Position numbers and translations under genes: made by a program. The notes under the pieces were generated by a model. The model searched no databases. It saw only the letters and a list, made by a program, of their open reading frames with translations, and was not told the origin of the DNA. DNA of 64,000 bases from CAWABB01 sp963780165 (lineage in GTDB: Bacteria > Bacteroidota > Ignavibacteria > UBA10030 > UBA6906), in assembly GCA_963780165.1 (NCBI GenBank), contig CAWABB010000007.1, positions 496,001-560,000 of the forward strand. Direction: 5' to 3'. How positions within the stretch are numbered: the first letter of the stretch is position 1; the number at the start of each line of letters is the position of its first letter. Of the stretch, positions 59,522 through 64,000 are shown in pieces.

Positions 59522-61280
59522 TCAGACCCCGGCGACGCGCAGGATCATCATGGTGATGTCGTCGGACTGCGAGGCCCGGCCGGCGTGGCGCCGGACATCC
59601 TCCGAAATGGCCTCGAGCAGCTCCCGCGGGAGGTTTCTCGCGGTGGGCACAGACCAGACGCTCCAGCCTGTCTTCGCCGTAGTCGACGCCGTGGGCGTCC
59701 ATTGCCTCGCTGACGCCGTCCGTGAAAAGTACGATGACATCGCCGGTATCCAGGCGCGCGACCCCTTCCTCGTACGGCATCATGGTGGGGAGCACGCCAA
59801 GGATCATGCCCCCTTTCTCCAGGCGCTCGACCGCTCCGTCGGAACGAAGGAGATAGGGATGGTTGTGGCCGGCGTTCACGTAGGTCAGGGTCATCGCGTC
59901 CACGTCGATGATCCCCCAGAAAAACGTCACGAACTTCGTTCCGCCGGTATTCTGGCACATGAGGTCGTTCACACGGCTGGTCAACTCCGCCAGCCCCAGC
60001 CGCAGGGGCACCAGCGCCCTGATCGTGGCCTGCAGGTTGGCCATCAGGAGGGCGGCAGGCGTCCCCTTCCCCGACACGTCTCCGATCGCGACCACCCAGC
60101 GGTGGTCGTCGACCCGGAGAACGTCGTAGTAGTCGCCCCCCACCTGCTTTGATGAGATGTTCGTTGCCGCGATCTCGATCCGGGGAATCGCCGGGAGCAC
60201 GGTCGGGAGCAGCCCCTTCTGAATCTCACGGGCGATTTTGAGCTCGTCCTCCATCTTCTGTTTCTCGATCGCGTCGACGAACAGGCGCGCGTTTTCGAGC
60301 GAGATAATCGCGAGGTTGGCGAGCGAGGTCAGAAATTCCAGGTCCGCGGGCCCGTACGGTTCGCGCGAGATCTTTTCGCCGAGCAGGATCATGCCGCGGT
60401 TCTGCCCCTGAAGCGCCATGGGGACCACGGCCGCAATGCCGTTGGCGGCGAGGACGGGGCGCGGATCAGGCCCGTGGCGGACGACCAGGTCCTCGACGCG
60501 CACGGCCGTTTTCTGCTTCGACAATTCGGCGAGCAGCTCGCTCTGGGGCGGGGTCCCGTCGATGCGTGAAGCGGCGACGACCATGTCGGATCCCCGACGC
60601 AGGACGACCATATAGCGCTGGACCCCCACCTGTCCGAGGAGGGAAAAGACGAGGAGGCGCACGAGCTTTTCGGGATCGAGCATGACCCCGAACTCCTTCC
60701 CGAGGTCGAACAGCGTGTTCATCTCCTGGACTTTGCGATCGAGCCGGCGGTTGACCTGCTGGAGGTCGCGCAGGCTATCTCCCTTCGCGACAGCGGCTGC
60801 AGCGAGGTTGGCGAACGCGCCAAGATACTCCTCTTCGCGCGGGCCGATGACTCCTTCGCCCAGCCTGGGGCCGAATCCGAGGATCCCCACCGGCCTGTCA
60901 TCCGAGATCAGGGGCAGCACGAACGCCACGCCGCGCTCGCGGAAGAACGACATCCAGGGCTGGCGGGATGAGCCAGGGCGGTCGATACGACGAAGGGCCG
61001 CAGGGAGCCGGGGTATCCGGACGGTCTCACCCACCGTGACCTGCGGGAATCCTTTCACGAGCTCGACGCGATAGTCGTTCGATCCGGTCGCGAGGACGGC
61101 CATCCCCCTGCCTGAGCGCAGCTTCCCCATGATGGTGAGGAGCGCGTGCCCGAGCACGAACGAAAGCTCGAGGCTTTCGTTCACCACCCTGCTGAACTCA
61201 AACAGCGCCGACTGGTCGAAATGAGAATCGGAAGGGATTGTGCGGGCGGGTGCCACGCGGGTCCGGCGTGAAGGGGGCAT
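59522..61280 (-). CDS. RsbU-like serine phosphatase with GAF domains, one frameshift near C-terminus
   Basis: Two GAF-like sensor domains span about residues 25-165 and 190-340 (LQGQNRGMILLGEK). The PP2C/SpoIIE phosphatase domain starts at ~375: VGGDYYDVLRVDDHRW, GDVSGKGTPAALLMANLQ, VNAGHNHPYLL, TDGVSEAMDA. After EDRLERLVCAHRE the frame needs a one-base correction at 59634-59636 (an AAA in the sense strand). It then continues as NLPRELLEAISEDVRR and ends in QSDDITMMILRVAGV at 59522, the expected DD-containing phosphatase end. Without it the frame runs into the recombinase gene. It dephosphorylates RsbV-type antagonists. Its start follows the rsbW stop by one base. Confidence 0.85.
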
Positions 61281-61281
61281 G

Positions 61282-61704
61282 TCAGCGGGCCAGAAACTTG
61301 GTCAGGCGAACCTCGTTCAGTTTCCCGGGGCGGATGTCGTACTCGACCTTATCCATGAGGGAGCGCATGAGATACACGCCCAGGCCGCCCCGCCTGTAGT
61401 GTGTCAGATACTCTTTCATATCCGGTGTTTTGATCCCGTTGGGATTGAACACCTCGCCCCGGTCACAGATCGCGACGACAAACGCGCCATTGCTGCCCGA
61501 GACGCTCACAACGATGTCCTTCTGCGGGTCGAAGTGGTATGCATGCTTGATGATGTTCGTGCACGCCTCGTCAACGGCCAGAGCGATCTTGCTCACGTCC
61601 TCGTCGGCGAAGCCGAACTCCCGCGCTGCCGTGGACACGAAGTCCCTCACCTCGATCAGGCGGTCGGTGCGACTCTCAATTGTTATCTGCTGTTTCTTCA
61701 CCAC
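61282..61704 (-). CDS. rsbW: RsbW-like anti-sigma factor/serine kinase
   Basis: A GHKL ATPase of 140 residues. The N box is LAVDEACTNIIKHAY, the G1 box CDRGEVFNPNG and the G2-like box RRGGLGVYLMRSLMD. In the known system it binds a sigma factor, or phosphorylates the antagonist RsbV on serine. No sigma factor gene is seen next to it. Part of the rsbU-V-W-U cluster. Confidence 0.92.
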   Translation of the reverse strand: MVKKQQITIESRTDRLIEVRDFVSTAAREFGFADEDVSKIALAVDEACTNIIKHAYHFDPQKDIVVSVSGSNGAFVVAICDRGEVFNPNGIKTPDMKEYLTHYRRGGLGVYLMRSLMDKVEYDIRPGKLNEVRLTKFLAR

Positions 61705-61711
61705 CGTGCCG

Positions 61712-62068
61712 TTACTTCTTGCTGTCGAAGAAACGCTTGACCGCTTCCTGTTCGTCGCTCAGGATCTCGTACAGCAGCGGGAAGCCGAGCAGGTCGAAGA
61801 CGTTATAGACCTTGGGCGACATGTTGGTGAGCTTGATGTCCCCCTTGTTCTTGCGCACGTCCTCGATGAACGCCATGAACACGCCCAGGCCGGCGCTGCT
61901 GATGTAGGAGAGGTCGCGGCAGTTCACGATGATGTTGAACCGCCGGCTGTCCACAAGTCCCTGCAGGGCCTCCTCCAGCCGCGGAGCGGTGTGGGCGTCG
62001 AGATAGCCTTTCAGCTCGATCACATTGACCGAGTCCCGCTGGCGTTGTCCGATTTTGAAATCAGTCAT
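61712..62068 (-). CDS. rsbV: STAS-domain anti-anti-sigma factor (RsbV-like)
   Basis: A protein of 118 residues. The STAS fold begins IELKGYLDAHTAPRLEEAL; the phosphorylatable Ser is in CRDLSYISSAGLGVFMAF, and VFDLLGFPLLYEIL closes the domain. It competes with the sigma partner for RsbW once dephosphorylated by RsbU. GGAGGAAG precedes the ATG at 62068, which overlaps the upstream phosphatase stop by four bases. Confidence 0.92.
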   Translation of the reverse strand: MTDFKIGQRQRDSVNVIELKGYLDAHTAPRLEEALQGLVDSRRFNIIVNCRDLSYISSAGLGVFMAFIEDVRKNKGDIKLTNMSPKVYNVFDLLGFPLLYEILSDEQEAVKRFFDSKK

Positions 62069-64000
62069 AATGCTTCCTCCCAGTTCACGCCTGCGCCCGG
62101 CGGGCGCCCGGACGGTCCGTGCCATTTCAACACGACGACCGTCAGGTCGTCGTGGTTCGGCTGATTGCCGGTGAATGCGCGGACCGCGCCGATAATTTCT
62201 TCTCGTCCTTCGAGCGCGGAGCCCGACCGGATGCGCGTTCCGAGCATCTGCAGCCGGTCGTATCCGAACTCGTCACTGCCGCGTCGGGCTTCCGTCAGCC
62301 CGTCCGTGTACAGGACGCACACATCCCCCGGAGACAGCGTCACCGTCTCCTCTTCGATTGCAGCTTCGAAGGTGCGGAGGTCCCCCAGCCCGATGCCCAT
62401 CCCGCCCGGCCGGATGTACCGCGCGCCGTCCCGGGAGAGGTGAAGCAAGGGGCAGTGGCCCGCGCGGGCGACCCGCAGCTGGCCCGTGTGCACGTCCAGA
62501 ATCACGTAAAGTAAACTAACAAATGAATGCTTGTCAATAGAGTCTGCCAGCGACTCGTGCGCGCGCACCATGAACTCGCGGGGTGACGAATGCAGGCGGC
62601 CCAGTGCCTGGAAGACCCCCTTCACTTCGGACATGTAGAAGGCAGCCGAGACGCCCTTGCCGGACACGTCTCCGACGATCAGACCGACCTTGTCGGTCCC
62701 CAGCTGCATGAAGTCGTAATAGTCGCCGCCGACTTCGAAGGCCGGCGTGGAGACGGCCTCGATGTCGAGGCCGGACAGACTCGGAACGCTCTGCGGGAGC
62801 AGCTTACGCTGCATCTCCTGGGCCAGGAGGATGTCCCGCATCAGGCGCTCCCGCTCCAGGGAGCTCTTGATGAGGCGGGAGTTCTCGATCGCGACCGTTG
62901 CCTGATCCGCGAAAGCGGAGATCACCTCCACATCATCCTTCACGAAGCCGAACGGCATGTCCTTGCGCGCGTACAGGATCCCGATCAGCCCGTTGTGCGA
63001 CATCAGCGGCACGGCGATCATCGACCCCTTCCCCCTCACCTTCACCGCCTGCCCCGCACGCGCATCCGTCCCCAGGTCGTCGACCACCACCGGCCGGCGC
63101 TCCTCAATCACGCTGTCGCGCAGACTTCGCGACCCGTGCGGGACGAGAAGATCGATCTCCTCGTGCGCGATGTTCTGCATGCCCACAGCCTGGACGCGGG
63201 TCGACGCTCCGGAGTGCGACGGCGGCCCCACGACCGCGCGCGATCCCTCTTCGTGCGGATGCAGCAGCTCGAGCCAGCAGCTTGTCGCCTCGGAGACATG
63301 CATGGTCATGGTCGTCACCGTGTCCACAAGCTCGTTGAAATCGAAAACACGGTTGATCAGGCGGCCGAGCGCGTACATCGACGTTACTTCGGTCCGCTTC
63401 CTGTCGAACGCCTCCGCCGTCGGAAGATGGAACAGCGTGCTGATGAACGCCACGCCGGCATACAGGTTCCCGAAGATGAGCGTGATCTGAACGAACTCCT
63501 TCAGCGGGTGCGAGTAGTAGAGGAGAGCCCGGCCCGCAAACGTGCTGCGCCCGAGAACCACGTTGAGCACCGTCAGCCCAAGAAAGAGCACCAGCGCGTA
63601 GATGAGGGTAAATACCTTCTCACGTTTCGAGAGGTAGACGATCCATGGAAGCCTGAACGAATTCATGACAGCCGCGGACACCGCGAGCGCAAAGAGCAGG
63701 GAGAGGAGGATCGTGCCGTCGAGCGGGCGAACAAACGCCGCCGTGACCGCGGCGGCAAGCGTGAAACCGTGGAGCAGCATCAGGTTGCGCTCCGTCCCCT
63801 TCCGGCGCATCTGCAGGACGAGGTCCCGGATGAACTGCAGAAGCAGAACGGCGTAGAGGGCCACAAGGACGCCCAGAATCGAGGCGAGGAAGATGCTCGA
63901 GTAGTCGAGCGGGAGCAGCATGTAGTTTTTCGCATCGAAGCCGTCCGTGGGAGCGACCGACACGAGCGCCACCACGGCGACCATGCCGGTGGTCAGCAGG
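62065..64000 (-). CDS. Membrane RsbU-like phosphatase, N-terminus outside the window
   Basis: The frame is open to the window edge past the first in-window ATG at 63984 (codons for LLTTG precede it and look like part of a helix), so the gene starts beyond base 64000. About 190 residues with five to six membrane helices are followed by a GAF domain (~240-390; VRGKGSMIAVPLMSHNGLIGI). The SpoIIE/PP2C phosphatase domain (~430-630) has VGGDYYDFMQLGTDKVG, GDVSGKGVSAAFYMSE, ARAGHCPLL, YTDGLTEARRG and NHDDLTVVVLKW. It probably senses a membrane or cytosolic signal and dephosphorylates RsbV. Confidence 0.88.
   Translation of the reverse strand, partial: LLTTGMVAVVALVSVAPTDGFDAKNYMLLPLDYSSIFLASILGVLVALYAVLLLQFIRDLVLQMRRKGTERNLMLLHGFTLAAAVTAAFVRPLDGTILLSLLFALAVSAAVMNSFRLPWIVYLSKREKVFTLIYALVLFLGLTVLNVVLGRSTFAGRALLYYSHPLKEFVQITLIFGNLYAGVAFISTLFHLPTAEAFDRKRTEVTSMYALGRLINRVFDFNELVDTVTTMTMHVSEATSCWLELLHPHEEGSRAVVGPPSHSGASTRVQAVGMQNIAHEEIDLLVPHGSRSLRDSVIEERRPVVVDDLGTDARAGQAVKVRGKGSMIAVPLMSHNGLIGILYARKDMPFGFVKDDVEVISAFADQATVAIENSRLIKSSLERERLMRDILLAQEMQRKLLPQSVPSLSGLDIEAVSTPAFEVGGDYYDFMQLGTDKVGLIVGDVSGKGVSAAFYMSEVKGVFQALGRLHSSPREFMVRAHESLADSIDKHSFVSLLYVILDVHTGQLRVARAGHCPLLHLSRDGARYIRPGGMGIGLGDLRTFEAAIEEETVTLSPGDVCVLYTDGLTEARRGSDEFGYDRLQMLGTRIRSGSALEGREEIIGAVRAFTGNQPNHDDLTVVVLKWHGPSGRPPGAGVNWEEAL

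Noticed and set aside
1..64000. CRISPR arrays, insertion sequences or prophage genes
   Set aside because: No regularly spaced repeats, transposase, capsid or terminase genes were seen; the only recombinase is the Xer-like gene at 58.4 kb.

Overview
The window reads as a chromosomal segment of a GC-rich Gram-negative bacterium, most likely from the Fibrobacteres-Chlorobi-Bacteroidetes side of the tree (for example an Ignavibacteria- or Kapaibacteria-like lineage). That placement is inference. It rests on a TonB-dependent receptor with an N-terminal carboxypeptidase-regulatory-like domain, many small outer-membrane barrels and lipoproteins, a CX4CH haem lipoprotein, an MsbA/O-antigen ligase region and serine-phosphatase partner-switching genes. 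Many genes have clear AAGGAG-type ribosome binding sites, unlike classical Bacteroidetes.

Layout. 0-5 kb: end of a glycoside hydrolase, a small membrane protein, an ACT-domain protein, katG with a strong terminator, and a decayed serine-hydrolase gene. 5.1-30.7 kb: an accessory region bracketed by two near-identical 59-bp copies of the tRNA-Asn 3' end plus its terminator, with a third partial copy at 24.0 kb. It holds an outer-membrane/GDPD operon, a three-gene cytoplasmic molybdoenzyme operon with a NuoF-like/GltD-like/ferredoxin fusion, a GH63 glucosidase plus glucose dehydrogenase pair, outer-membrane paralogues (one decayed), an HdeD-like protein, a K+ channel-like protein, and a five-gene DUF3604/PpiC/HupE-like operon. 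30.7-31.0 kb: a tRNA-Asn(GUU) gene split by a 272-nt group I intron inside the anticodon.

31-38.6 kb: a complete, tightly overlapping his operon (hisZ-G-D-C-B-H-A-F-IE). It is preceded by a 28-codon leader peptide with five consecutive His codons and a strong attenuator hairpin, so histidine supply is probably sensed by transcription attenuation. tRNA-Asn lies 52 nt after hisIE on the same strand. 38.6-50.7 kb: a frameshifted TonB receptor, arfB, a POT-family peptide transporter, a DUF255 thioredoxin-fold protein, a sigma-54 activator, an ABM-domain protein, a cytochrome c, two damaged envelope genes, tRNA-Ala, a DUF4013 membrane protein and a haem lipoprotein.

50.7-64 kb: mostly housekeeping genes, all on the minus strand: nadK, a DUF1844 protein, O-antigen ligase, an MsbA-like ABC exporter, a family 2 glycosyltransferase, leuS and a XerC-like recombinase with two altered catalytic positions. 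A partner-switch module follows (RsbU-like phosphatase, RsbW kinase, RsbV, and a second membrane RsbU running off the window).

The most notable observations are the group I intron in tRNA-Asn, the tRNA-Asn-derived repeats that delimit the accessory region, the his leader/attenuator, and the degenerate NuoF-like fusion in the molybdoenzyme operon. Several genes carry single frameshifts; from one sequence, assembly error and true decay cannot be told apart.
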